Below, piece by piece: positions 1 to 11,634 of a stretch of 64,000 nucleotides of DNA; the first letter of the stretch is position 1, and each line of letters begins with the position of its first letter. The stretch comes from Anisodus tanguticus (taxonomy: Eukaryota; Streptophyta; Magnoliopsida; Solanales; Solanaceae). The stretch lies in contig CM067542.1 of the NCBI GenBank assembly GCA_034509755.1, forward strand, positions 21,767,001 through 21,831,000. The letters run 5' to 3'. The translations under genes were made by a program, and so were the position numbers. The notes beneath the pieces are model-generated. The model searched no databases and was not told where the DNA came from. It worked only from the letters and a program-made list of their open reading frames with translations.

Positions 1-306
1 ATGCTTAGGTGTATGGTTATAGGAAGACCAACTTCATGGGAGGACCATTTACCTTTGATGGAATTTGCATATAATAGGTCTCTCCACTCCTCTATTGTAA
101 TGACTCCATTTGAAGTTTGGTATGGTTTTAATCCTTTGTTTCCCTTAACCTTAACCCCTTTGTCTAGTGATGTTGTTGTGCGTTTAGATGCAAAACAAAA
201 GGCAATCGAAATATTGAAGATTCATGCTAAGGAGAAAGACCGCATAGAGAAGATCAACACAAGTGTGGCCAAAAGACAAAACAAAGGCCGAAGGAGAGTG
301 AACTTC
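1..306 (+). pseudogene. Ty3/gypsy integrase C-terminal part, 5' half (element A)
   Basis: The frame from base 1 reads as the late integrase region of a plant Ty3/gypsy polyprotein, with the typical run of Trp-Glu, FAYNR, a Thr-Pro-Phe-Glu-Val box and a Gly-Phe-Asn-Pro box, then a basic GRRRVNF stretch. It is open from the window edge to base 306, where an LTR retrotransposon is inserted. The remainder of the same gene resumes at 8905. The true start lies before the window. The matching half carries stops and a frameshift, so the gene was or has become non-functional. Confidence 0.88.
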
Positions 307-2374
307 TGTTACACCTCGTAATTTTAAGACAATAATTAGAGGACGTAATTAAGGAGGTAAGATTCGAATCTTGGATATAGAGTATATTTATATATGCTAA
401 TCCGGAAATTAGTATACAAGAGAATGTGATTCTGGAAAGATGTTGGTCACAATGAGGGTGACGTTGGATACTTATAGCAATAATTGTATATTCCCGTTAT
501 GTAATAGTATTGTATTATAAAATTATGACATTGAGGATACGAGGCTTATGAAATTTTCGGGAATTAAAAGAAGTGGGTTTGAGATTTATTAATTGAAGAA
601 CTTGGGGGCCAAAGTGTAAATAATAAAATTCAGATTTTTTTTATTTTAAAACCTACATTCATCTCTTTCATTCTAAACTTTAAACAAAACCTCACCTCTC
701 TTCTCCAAACCCACCCCCCCTGCTGGCCGAAAATCACCCCCAACCCCATACCCAATTTAAGATTTTTATCTCCTCTTCATGGACTACATTATTCACAAAA
801 TTAGAAGCCAAAACAACACCAAAAACAGTGGCAAAAACGTGCCACTGCTTACCGAAAATTAGACCAGAAATTTCGATTTTTTTGGAGGAAATTTTGGAAG
901 AAAAACGTGTAAGGATGATGGCTTAATATTGTAGAACACTTGCATGTCAATTGGAGTTGAAGAAGTGAACAAAAAAGGAAAAGAAATACGAAAACAATGG
1001 GGATTTTTGAACAAGCAGTGGGCAGAAAATTGTGGACTGTTTTGGGCTATATTAAGGTTGAAGTGCTAGACGAGATGAACTTTAATTAGTAAGTTGGTTA
1101 GTTCGACAATAAGGTATGTGAAACCCTTACTTCTTTCTTTTTGGCATGATTTAATGAAAGTACGGCGGACGTACTTGATTCTTATACAGTTTAATTCCTA
1201 AAGCGGATTGTTATGAGAAGTGCCTATGATTTTTCAGCAAAGAGTTTATTATGCCATTATTATAATGATTTTATTGAGAGTCAAATGATAATTTTTACTT
1301 GCATATGGTTACTCATGATATCTACTCGTGCTAAGTGTTACTACTTCACCTCACCTAGTCCCGGAACGGGTTATGTTCGTGCACAGCCTTGCATTTTTCA
1401 CCGAGATACTCACTAGAGGGCCGGGTTACGTAGGATGGATCCATAGATGAGATATGACTTTATCGAGTCCCAGTATGGGCCGGGTTATGATATGACTTCA
1501 CCGAGTCCCAGTATGGGCCGGGTTATGATATGACTTCACCGAGCCCCAGTATGGGCCGGGTTATGATATGATTCCACCGAGTCCCGCATTAGTGGGCCGG
1601 GTTACGTTGCAGGTATATATATGTATATGGACAGGCATTCATATTTTCTTGACTTGACTCTCATTTTTTTAAGGCACAGCTGACTTTTATGGTTTATGGC
1701 ACAGTTGGATTTGGATCCTGATTTTTATACTGATCTTCTGTTTTCTGTTGGCTACTTATGATCTCTTTTACAGCTTCATGTTTTACATACTCAGTACATT
1801 ATTTTGTACTGACCCCCTTTCCTCGGAGGGCTGCGTTTCATGCCCGCAGGTACATGTTTTCAGTTTGGTGAACCTCAGGCCTAGGTTCCTACTCAGCAGG
1901 TTGGGAAGCTCCTTTGATCCAGAGCTTTGTCATTTTGGTACCGAACCTCTTTTAGACTTATGTTTGTATTTAGGGGCACGACGGGGCCCTGTCCCGACAT
2001 ATGTCGTTGTCCTTATTATAGAGGTCTGTAGACAGTTGTGGATTGTACGTATGTAAGGGTTATGACTCTGTTTTGGTCAGTCATGTTATTGTATTATGTG
2101 TTGGGGTGTTCCCATGTATATACGTTACTATCTGGTGGCAGCCTTGTCGGCTTTCTTGTTATGTTATATTGGCTAGTTGTGACTCCTCAGGAGACAGGTA
2201 CATTCTTAGATAAAGGCAGCCTTGTCGGCTTGCCTACCCTGGCTTATGTTGTTGTTGCAGTGTTATGCTGCCGGATTTCAGACTCATTAGGTGTTAGTTG
2301 GATTATGCGTGACAGGTTAGTATAATGACATCATTAGGACGGTTAGTCGTGGCCCATCGGGTCGGGTCGTGACA
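307..2374 (+). repeat. 5' LTR of element B
   Basis: Direct repeat of 6846-8899, starting TGTTACACC and ending GGTCGTGACA. It contains a tandem array (1465-1605), and its 3' half has a stretch GGCAGCCTTGTCGGCTT used twice (near 2145 and 2217). Small ORFs inside it also occur in the other LTR and have no coding character. Confidence 0.93.
1465..1605 (+). repeat. About 38-bp tandem repeat inside the 5' LTR
   Basis: Roughly four head-to-tail copies of a unit carrying GGGCCGGGTTATGATATGA followed by ACCGAGTCCC. The last unit is diverged (GATTCCACC). The same array is present in the 3' LTR at 8005-8146, so it was there before this insertion. Confidence 0.85.
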
Positions 2375-2378
2375 AAAG

Positions 2379-2390
2379 TGGTATCAGAGC
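2379..2390 (+). other. Primer-binding site, initiator tRNA-Met type
   Basis: TGGTATCAGAGC lies 4 bases after the LTR end. This is the usual plant LTR-retrotransposon site complementary to the 3' end of initiator tRNA-Met, used to prime minus-strand DNA. Confidence 0.85.
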
Positions 2391-2579
2391 AGTTAGTCCT
2401 CGGAATGTCTACAGACCGTGTCTAGTAGAGTCTTGCGTATGGGTATGTTGTGCACCATACTTATACACAGGAGGCTGCCGGACATTTAGGATTGGTTTCT
2501 ATTCTTCTTACTCTTAGATCATGCGATAGAGCTATGTTATTAGGTTATTCCCTCTCTGACGTATTAATGTGTTACAACT

Positions 2580-2723
2580 ATGCCTCCAAAGAAAGCGACA
2601 GCCGCCAGAAGGGCAATACGAATTCGAGGTTATGAGAAATTATCTTACTTGTATACGGGAAGAAATAATGTAAGCTTGGGACATGGAATATTTGAGACTC
2701 TTAGAATAGTAGATAATCGTTGA
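2580..2723 (+). pseudogene. Remnant of gypsy gag start (element B)
   Basis: A 47-codon frame opens MPPKKATAARR, the typical N-terminus of gag in one group of plant gypsy elements, about 200 bases after the primer-binding site. After about 17 residues the similarity to gag that I recognise is lost, and the frame ends at TGA 2721. No capsid or zinc-knuckle sequence follows. It suggests the LARD came from an autonomous element whose coding region was replaced or deleted just after the gag start. Confidence 0.6.
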
Positions 2724-5700
2724 GACCTTAGATATACAAGGCCTTCTTGAGTAAAATATTTTATGTTTGATCCGGGTTAAAGTACATGGTATATGTGAAG
2801 TCTATTAGTTGTGATGACTCCTTGGTATGCTTATGTTTATATGAAAAATAATATGAGATATGCCAAAAACTGGAATTGCTACTGTTGTACATATAAGGTT
2901 TGTTGTCTCTAGAGCAAGTTGTCTGGATAAGTCCTTGAAATTAGTTCAGCAGGTAGTTGATAGTCGTTAACAGGTTGTCCTACTTGTGGATGGGGCTTAG
3001 GAGTAGATGGTCCTCTACATGTTGTAATATTACCTGTTTAAGTTGATGTGTTCCAACTTTTCTTATGAGTTATGCTATCCATGTTATGTATAAATGTATT
3101 TCTGTCTTGGTCATACTTCTTTCGGAACGGGGTGGTCTGTTAATGTCCCTGTACAGTATGTGGGTTGAGTATAAATCACTTGTGTTAGGACCTATCTTTG
3201 CCAATTTTGCTCAGTGGGACTACCTCTAAACAGTTAATTAGACTTGCCTAGATATCTTTTATGTTTGATTAAAATTTCCCCCGTAATTGTCTTTGCGTAT
3301 CATAATGTAGAATGCAAAATGTTCTAATAACCCAAGCCTGCGTTTTATCTCTTAAATAGGGAATAGATTCGTATGCTAAACATGTTGTCAGTAGTTGCTT
3401 AAGGGAGTGGAAAATTGAGTATTTACATAATTCCAGGAATGACTTGCTGCTGCAATAAACAGTTTACTTATTTAGTTAACTATTAAACCTTGAATATATT
3501 ATGCCAAGCATTATGTAATATATGTGAATATTGTGGCTATTTGTGACTACTCTATTAATGTCTAGCATGTTTAGTTGATGAAAACACTGTTAGAGTATTG
3601 TGTGACGATTATTTGTGTGTTAAGTGGTTGTCTTGTTAAGTTTAAGGGTTATTTGACCTTGTATGATCCGTTTAAATGACTTTGAAGTAATTGGTATACT
3701 AGTTTTAGTCCATTGCAACCCCTCTTGGATTGTTTAAGTCCTGTGGTGTCCATAGTATGTTAGGTCAAACCATCATTAGCACATGTACTAATTTAGTATA
3801 CTCAATACATGAATATGAGGTTTGTTCCCCTGGTTAACTGAACAAATTATTTCGGTATGTTGCTATAGTGTCTTGAGAAGTATATTAAACCTCTTAGACA
3901 CTATGTTCGATTAATCCATGACTCAACTACACAGGTTATGTTAATTAAACACCAGTTGTTGAAGTTAAAAATTATGCTTACATAATGACTATGTTGGTTG
4001 TAAAGGTCACATTTGGTATGGAAATGATTGAAGGGCTTAATGTTTTTATTTATTTATTTATCTTCCTATAATAAGGGAACTAAGATTTAGCATAAGAATG
4101 TTGTTATAATTATGATAGGATCACCTAATGACTTTGAAATGGATGTGTGTCTTGTTTAAGTCTTTGTCGTCGTGATCGAAGGATAGTTTAGGAGCCTATT
4201 TGGTGTATGTTTTGCTTGTTAAAGGGTCATATATATCCTTGGCATGTCCGAATAGTATTAGGTGGTCTAATACTCATCTGAACATAACTATTTAAAATAA
4301 CCTTGTCCCTTCCTCATGTGCATAACTCTGCATCCAGTTTGGTTTGATTATATATGCCCATGTTTTGTATCTATGTGTTGATTAAATCAAACTGTTAAGT
4401 TCACCTATTCCCATGTCTGCAACTGTAGTATGTCTACCCCTTTCTCCTTTTATGTAAATTTGGTAGATAATATAAGATCATTTGAGTTTTGATAGGTATC
4501 TAAATCACATGTTGAAAAAAAAATGAAATGAATATCTGAGTAGTTCCTCAACTATGTGCATTCCCTTGCTTCTGCCGATTTGGTTAAGTTATTAAGTGAG
4601 TAGTGATGAGGTTAGCATGGCATGGATAGGCAATCCACATATGTTTGGTCTGTCTATATATACTTGTTTATGCCTACTCATGTCCGGATAATTGGTTTAC
4701 CTGTTACCACTTGGGATTGAATATCTAATTTGGTATAGTTATAGATTCCTTTAAGTTTTGATTGACATTGTCCATTTTCCAAGATGTGAAATAAAAAATG
4801 GGGGGGGGGGGTACCTTGAATTTTATGTTTTCCAATCCACTTCTTGATGGTACCTACAAGATTGTAGCTTTAGGTAATACCAAACTTAGAAATAGTAAGC
4901 AGAGAGATTCTTGTTCTATCCCTTTAAGAGTTTGGGATTGTACTGGTCACCATCAGCTTTATATAGGAAGAAGAAGGGGCATTGTTACCAAATTGAAAGT
5001 AGTAGTAGATGTCAACAACAAAGTGTAAATGTTCCATGCTGATTTAGAATAATCTGTACAATTGAAATAGAACAAAACAGGTTAATTTTAGATTTGTCTA
5101 GTCGTGTATGGGCTACTTAGTTAATTTAATGCTTAATATTGCTAATTTAAAGATATTAATGATATATGAAATGCCTAGATTTGATTTAATGGATTGGCAG
5201 GTTGGATTGAAGTTGGGTTTAGCATGTATGGGTTATTTAAATTAATGTGATGACCAATATATTATTTTGGAAACTCGTTTGGCTATCTGTAAGTCGTTTG
5301 GTCATATTATCTACCTAAAACAAGCGCCACTAATTAAGAACAAGATTAGTTGTCCTATTTAACAAAACTTGTCTTATATCGTATGATATGATAATTTAAA
5401 ACTAGAAGAGAATGAGTTAAGTGGGTTGATATGGTTGAGGTTATATGATGTTATTTATGATGGGAATTGATAAAGGGTAGCCTATGTGATGATTGTGAAT
5501 TATGAATATTACCTAAATTCGAGCACCTTTTCTTGATTTGGGGGTATGTTAGAAGTTATGACTAAGCATGCCTAATTAATGTTAATATGATTTGGATATA
5601 TCTGTAATTTTTGGATTAGTAAGTTCAATACGGTGTCGACTTGTAATAGATAAAGTCTTGCTAATCATTGTTAAAAATGAGACATTGAGTAACCTGATTT

Positions 5701-6832
5701 GATTAACTTAAGCTTCCAATTTATGCTCATTGTTTAAAATTATTCTTAATATGGGTATTAAGTATATGTTAGGCTCAAATAACACGATATGGATAACACT
5801 TGCTATTTGAATTATTAGAGAGATAGTGATTAATATCTGGACAGGAAAACTTAGCTCATTATATTCCTATTATGTGTCCACTTGTTCTGATTTAGGCTTG
5901 ATGTAGGTCTAATATAAACTTTAAGACTTGTTTAGCCTTAGTACCTGATCATAGGCATGGTAATGATGGATTGGATATTCATTTAGCATCTCTTGTGTTC
6001 CTAAATATATATGTGTGGTTGGGACGGTCTAAGGTAGTTTGTATGCATATGTCACTTATTTACACTTGCCTTGTGATCCCTTGTTTATGGTTCAGACTAG
6101 GTAACTAGTGTATATGCCATGTTGGTGTCTTGGGCATGTTCATATGTATATCATCGTTAGGGTAGCTTGTGTGTTTTTCCTTAGTACCCTGCATGATCAA
6201 ACAACGCCTCTATTATGTATATTTGGATTCTATTATATAGAACGCTTGCATCTTGATCCAGGTTGAGGATATTAGGCTTTTGGGAACTCGGAAAAAAATA
6301 TATATTTTAGTCTCTGCTATTACACCATTTTGAAGTTATGTCTTCCCTGATCCTTATGTGCTTAGTTGAAACTGCTGATTTTGAGTTAAAACATTCATTT
6401 AAGTACTTAACTACTGGTTAAAATAGGACCAGGAATCTGAATATATAAAATGGGGATTAGTCATTGATTGTGAAGATGCTATCTGTTCTCAAGTTTAAGA
6501 CTAAGGTATAGATTATGCTTAAAGTTCTTGTATATATGTACATAATGTGGTACTGCAGGAATAATGACTCTACTTAGCCTTAGTTTTAGTATACTTCACT
6601 TTTAGAAAATTACGAATAAGCTAGGACGTAGGTTGTTTCCTTGTTTATTTGAGTCCTTTTGTTAGATAATGACAAGAGTTGAGTTGTTTGTAAGTTGAAT
6701 ATTTGTTGGCAGAAACGTGTATCATAGAGTCTAAGATGACCTAATATGCAAATTTCTGTGTGCTTGTGAATCCTTGAATCAATTTGTATAAGATGTGCCC
6801 AATAGTATGAACATTCGAGGACGAATGTTTCT
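2724..6832 (+). other. Non-coding interior of LARD element B
   Basis: About 4.1 kb of AT-rich sequence with stops in all frames. I see no gag, protease, reverse transcriptase, RNase H or integrase motif on either strand. The longest frame (4798-5028) starts inside a poly-G run and resembles nothing I recognise. No host gene is visible. Confidence 0.75.
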
Positions 6833-6845
6833 AAGGGGGGAAGAA
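6833..6845 (+). other. Polypurine tract of element B
   Basis: AAGGGGGGAAGAA directly precedes the TG of the 3' LTR. The bases before it (CATTCGAGGACGAATG) are a palindromic motif often seen in this place in plant gypsy elements. It would prime plus-strand DNA synthesis. Confidence 0.8.
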
Positions 6846-8899
6846 TGTTACACCTCGTAATTTTAAGACAATAATTAGAGGACATAATTAAGGAGGTAAG
6901 ATTCGAATCTTGGATATAGAGTATATTTATATATGCTAATCCGGAAATTAGTGTACAAGAGGATGTGATTCCGAAAAGATGTTGGTCACAATGAGGGTGA
7001 CGTTGGATACTTATAGCAATAATTGTATATTCCCGTTATGTAATAGTATTGTATTATAAAATTATGACATTGAGGATACGAGGCTTATGAAATTCTCGGG
7101 AATTAAAAGAAGTGGGTTTGAGATTTATTAATTGAATAACTTGGGGGCCAAAGTATAAATAATAATATTTAGATTTTTTTTATTTTAAAACCTACATTCA
7201 TCTCTTTCATTCTAAACTTTAAACAAAATCTCACCTCTCTTGTCCAAACACACCCCCCCTGCTGGCCGAAAATCATCCCCAACCCCATACCCAATTTAAG
7301 ATTTTTATCTCCTCCTCTTGGACTACATTATTCACAAAATTAGAAGCCAAAACAACACCAAAAACAGTGGCAAAAATGTGCCACTGCTTACCGAAAATTA
7401 GACCAGAAATTTTGAATTTTTTTGGAGGAAATTTTGGAAGAAAAACGTGTAAGGATGATGGCTTAACATTGTAGAACACTTGCATGTCAATTGGAGTTGA
7501 AGAAGTGAACAAAAAAGGGAAAGAAATACGAAAACAGTAGGGATTTTCGGACAAGCAGTGGGCAGAAAATTGTGGACTGTTTTGGGCTATATTAAGGTTG
7601 AAGTGCTAGACGAGATGAACTTTAATTAGTAAGTTGGTTAGTTCGACAATAAGGTATGTGAAACCCTTACTTCTTTCTTTTTGGCATGATTTAATGAAAG
7701 TACGGCGGACGTACTTGATTCTTATACAGTTTAATTCCTAAAGAGGATTGTTATGAGAAGTGCCTATGATTTTTCAGCAAAGAGTTTATTATGCCATTAT
7801 TATAATGATTTTATTGAGAGTCAAATGATAATTTTTACTTGCATATGGTTACTCATGATATCTACTCGTGCTAAGTGTTACTACTTCACCTCACCTAGTC
7901 CCGGAACGGGTTATGTTCGTGCACAGCCTTGCATTTTTCACCGAGATACTCACTAGAGGGCCGGGTTACGTAGGATGGATCCATAGATGAGATATGACTT
8001 TATCGAGTCCCAGTATGGGTCGGGTTATGATATGACTTCACCGAGTCCCAGTATGGGCCGGGTTATGATATGACTTCACCGAGCTCCCAATATGGGCCGG
8101 GTTATGATATGATTCCACCGAGTCCCGCATTAGTGGGCCGGGTTACGTTACAGGTATATATATGTATATGGACAGGCATTCATGTTTTCTTGACTTGACT
8201 CTCATTTTTATAAGGCACAACTGACTTTTATGGTTTATGGCACAGTTGGATTTGGAAGCTGATTTTTATACTGATCTCATGTTTTCTGTTGGCTACTTAT
8301 GATCTCTTTTACAGCTTCATGTTTTACATACTCAGTACATTATTTCGTACGACCCCCTTCCTCGGGGGCTGCGTTTCATGCCCTGCAGTACATGTTTTCG
8401 TTTGGTGAACCTCAAGCCTAGGTTCCTACTCAGCAGGTTGGCAAGCTCCTTTGATCCAGAGCTTTGTCATTTTGGTAACGAACCTCTTTTAGACTTATGT
8501 TTGTATTTAGGGGCACGACGGGGCCCTGTCTTGTCATATGTCGCTGTCCTTCTTATATAGTTGTGGGTTGTACTTATGTAAGGGTTATGACTCTGTTTTG
8601 GTCAGTCATGTTATTGTATTCTGTGTTGGGGTGTTCCCATGTATATACGTTACTATCTGGTGGCAGCCTTGTCGGCCTTCTTATTATGTTATATTGGCTA
8701 GTTGTGACTCCTCAGGAGACAGGTACATTCTTGGGTAAAGGCAGCCTTGTCGGCTTGCCTACCCTGGCTTATGTTGTTGTTGCAGTGTTATGCTGCCGGA
8801 TGTCAGACTCATTAAGTGTTAGTTGGATTATGTGTGACAGGTTAGTATAATGACGTCATTAGGACGGTTAGTCGCGGCCCGTCGGGTCGGGTCGTGACA
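6846..8899 (+). repeat. 3' LTR of element B
   Basis: Near-identical copy of 307-2374 with scattered substitutions and a few 1-base indels (for example around 8340-8390). It ends GTCGTGACA and is followed by the target duplication ACTTC at 8900-8904. ORFs on both strands here are LTR shadows. Confidence 0.93.
8005..8146 (+). repeat. About 38-bp tandem repeat inside the 3' LTR
   Basis: Counterpart of the array at 1465-1605, again about four units, with a one-base insertion (GAGCTCCC) in the third unit. Confidence 0.83.
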
Positions 8900-8904
8900 A
8901 CTTC

Positions 8905-9320
8905 CAACCGGATGATTGGGTTTGAGTTCACTTTTGAAAGGAGAGGTTTCCTCAATTAAGGAAATTGTGCCCAAGAGGAAATGGGACAATGCATACAAGA
9001 TTGACTTACCAAGTGAGTACAATGTCCATAATGTTTTCAATGTAAGTGATCTATCTTCTTGTGTTATCGGTGAACCTTTAGATTCGAGGATGAATCCTTT
9101 TCAAGAAGGGGAGGATGTTATGACATGAGCGAGCTCAAGACCATTCACTCATGGCCAAGCAAGGGAGCTCCAAGAATTACAATCCATGTTCATGAAGAGA
9201 AGAGCGTTGGAAGAACTTGAAGAAAATATCTCACGAGTGTATAATGTTAGGATGATAGATTGGGAGGATATTGAAGAAGAAGAATATATAAGGAAAGGGG
9301 TCACTTCACAAAGTGGCTAA
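8905..9320 (+). pseudogene. Ty3/gypsy integrase C-terminus and tail, 3' half (element A)
   Basis: This continues the integrase frame cut at 306. The expected DWVWVHFRKERFP block reads with TGA at 8923 and 8935. After a shift, a second frame gives DNAYKIDLPSEYN and FNVSDLSS, the end of the GPY/F-type module of chromovirus integrases; the Gly-Pro-Phe part itself seems deleted. A TGA at 9125 precedes a C-terminal tail rich in Glu (ELQELQSMF, LEELEEN, IEEEEYI) that ends at TAA 9318. The gene is dead; the TGG-to-TGA change at 8923 is a G-to-A transition. Confidence 0.85.
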
Positions 9321-9331
9321 AGAAGAACCCA

Positions 9332-9966
9332 TGTGGGTCTATTTTTACAAACGCCACTTTTGGGCCTTCGTTGTTATAGGCATAACTATAAATACTTGCC
9401 TTAGTTTCATTTGATGTGGGTTGATTTTTGGATGAAAATTAATATTTTCATAGAATTCTACTTAGACATATAATTAGTGGTAATCTTAATTAGAGTGTAA
9501 TTTCATAGTTGTTGAAGAACCTCGTCCATGAATTCTCACATGAGCCATGCTCACTTGTGAAATTCATCTATAGTGTAGGTGTTGTTGATTGTTTCTATTG
9601 GAAGGTTTGGTAATCAATCCAAGTTTGCCTTTAGATCATTACCATTTGTGTCTCACTTTTATCTTTAATTTCTTGTAATTTCAATCCATTGTTATCTTAT
9701 GTTTAGATTTTTAGAGTTTTCCATTAGAATTCTATCATTTGGCATCAGAGCTTGGTAGAAGAATTGTTCCATCAATTCTTCATCCTTAGTTCTAGAAAAA
9801 AAAACAAATTCGAAATCAAAAATTCCAAAAAAAAAACAAAATTGTGTTAATTTTGTTGTTTTGACACTAGATTCTTGTTCCCTAGTGTTAGTTAAGCCTA
9901 AATTTCAAGTTTCGTTCAATTTGAAGGTGTTTTGAGCATTCTACCATTGTTGGAGCTTCAAGTTTA
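9332..9966 (+). repeat. Gypsy LTR followed by primer-binding site and leader (element A)
   Basis: After the pol stop, a roughly 400-bp stretch (about 9332-9737, starting TGTGGG, with TATAAATA near 9388) behaves like an LTR and ends CTATCA. It is followed by TGGCATCAGAGC at 9740-9751, a one-base variant of the tRNA-Met primer-binding site, and by A-rich leader to about 9966. A 3' LTR should not be followed by a primer-binding site, so the order pol-LTR-PBS-leader implies a head-to-tail arrangement or recombination between two copies. The LTR start is uncertain because no partner LTR is in the window. Confidence 0.55.
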
Positions 9967-10212
9967 AGTAAGTTCATCACAAATCCAGACTTAGTAGCCA
10001 ATCAGTTCATTAACAGGTTTATCACCAGTGCACGAGATTTCTTAGATTACCAAATACAATCAGCTAGATATTAGACAAGTAGCACATAACAGCTAATGCC
10101 CACATGTTTTGGCATTTTCGGGTCATAGTTTATAAGTACACAATATACTATACCCATTTCATGTCACCAGTTATCGTACCAATGTTCATCATATCACGGG
10201 TATGAGACCTCC

Positions 10213-11629
10213 TGTCACGACCTTACCCCTTAGTAATTCTATTTTTAATCTTTACTTGATAAAAATATCTCTCAAATGAAGTCTAGAAAGTCTTAACATA
10301 CCCCCAATGCCGAACAAACATGCCATGAATGTCAAGAAATCGCCTTTTCTTTGCAAATTGCTCGGAACACTCCCAATCTTGATCAGAGTGATGCTTGAAG
10401 TCTTCCGGAAGCTATACCACCTCCGAATTCATCAAATGAGTTCAATCTAGTCAAAAGAGTGCTCTACGAGGTTAAACGAGTCCATTGATATCAATACTAT
10501 TATATTTTTATTCGGACCCAAAAACAAACCCCAAAAGGTAACCCCGAGCCTCTAAAGACAAAAGTGAAATTTTATCAAAAAATTGGCTTACCCATAACTT
10601 TCTATGTTCATAAAATCATTAAATACTATTCACTAATTGGATCCCAATTCAAGAAATTACATAATGTTTACTTTAGGCCTAAAATTCTCATTTTCCCCAA
10701 CCCAAATCATGGATTAAACCTTAATTTTATGAATGAACGTATTAAGAATCAACAAAATAGTAATTAGAAACGTACACCCGAGCTAAAATGTGAATATTGC
10801 CCTTGAAATCACACAAATTTGAGCTCTAGAACACAAGATATGAAATTATGAAGTCTAGGTTCGTTTATGGAAATAAAATGATCTACCTAGGTGAACCCTT
10901 CATCGTGACCGCAAGGCGAGGCTCGCGATTGCGGCCCTGACCCAGCCCAACCATCGCAAACGCGACATAAACATCACGATCGCAATGCATTGCTTTGACC
11001 TGGCCATCCATCACCCTTCTACGCGACCGTGACGCGTCGCACGCGACCGCAAAGGCCACCCACCTGCATGGTCATCGCGATCGCGATCCTCCTCACACGA
11101 TCACGTAGAAGGATCTTGACACTAGAAACCAACAATTTCTAGCGGTCATCTGAACTTGGTTTTGACACCCCAAACACACTAGAAGCCCCACAGATACAAA
11201 TCAAATATGCATTTAAATCATAAAACACGATATGAATATGCTCTGGCACTAAAAATACCGAAAAGGAATCGTCTTAACCCGATATTGATCATGGTCAACT
11301 CTAACCTTTAAATTTAACTAGTTTCCAACCAAAGGTCCAAAACATTGTCGAACCCCCCGGGATCTATATCGACCTTATGGAATCGAGAAATTCCGATTCG
11401 ACTTCTCTAAACTCCGATGTTGACTTTGGTCAAATTTTTTAGTTCCTTAACCTAAGAACTTCCAAATTCGTAAATTCCTTTCCGATACTTACCCGATTAC
11501 CTCGGAAACATCATCATCCATCACCGCAAGTCACGAATATCATTTAAAGCTATTGTATGAAGATTTTGGGGAAAAAATCAGAAAGCTCAAAACGACCTAG
11601 TGGGTGTTACATTTTGGATCGTGACAGCA
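10213..11629 (-). mobile_element. Solo LTR of a gypsy-type element
   Basis: A 1.4-kb unit begins TGTCACGACC and ends GATCGTGACAGCA, flanked by a perfect 5-bp duplication CCTCC (10208-10212 and 11630-11634). Read on the minus strand it starts TGCTGTCACGATCC and ends GGTCGTGACA, like other Solanaceae gypsy LTRs, including the end of element B. A CG-rich block of CGATCGCGA-type words lies at 10900-11110. There is no coding or primer-binding sequence, as expected after LTR-LTR recombination. Confidence 0.68.
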
Positions 11630-11634
11630 CCTCC

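Larger units (their letters stand above)
307..8899 (+). mobile_element. LARD-like Ty3/gypsy LTR retrotransposon (element B), nested in element A
   Basis: Two direct LTRs of about 2.06 kb (307-2374 and 6846-8899) begin TGTTACACC and end GTGACA. A perfect 5-bp target duplication ACTTC lies at 302-306 and 8900-8904, and it joins the two halves of the interrupted integrase. A primer-binding site (2379-2390) and a purine tract (6833-6845) are in the expected places. The 4.47-kb internal region carries no recognisable pol, only a remnant of a gag start. That combination (long LTRs, large non-coding interior) is a large retrotransposon derivative, which would need proteins in trans. The first 140 bases of the two LTRs differ at about five positions, so the insertion is fairly young. 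Confidence 0.93.

Noticed and set aside
359..378. GATTCGAATCT resembling a tRNA T-loop
   Set aside because: No acceptor, D or anticodon arms around it; it repeats in both LTRs of element B.
4798..5028. 76-codon ORF in the interior of element B
   Set aside because: It starts within a run of G bases, matches no family I know, and lies in a non-coding LARD interior.
7273..7554. Minus-strand ORF in the 3' LTR of element B
   Set aside because: The homologous place in the 5' LTR is interrupted, and LTR promoters do not suggest a gene on this strand.
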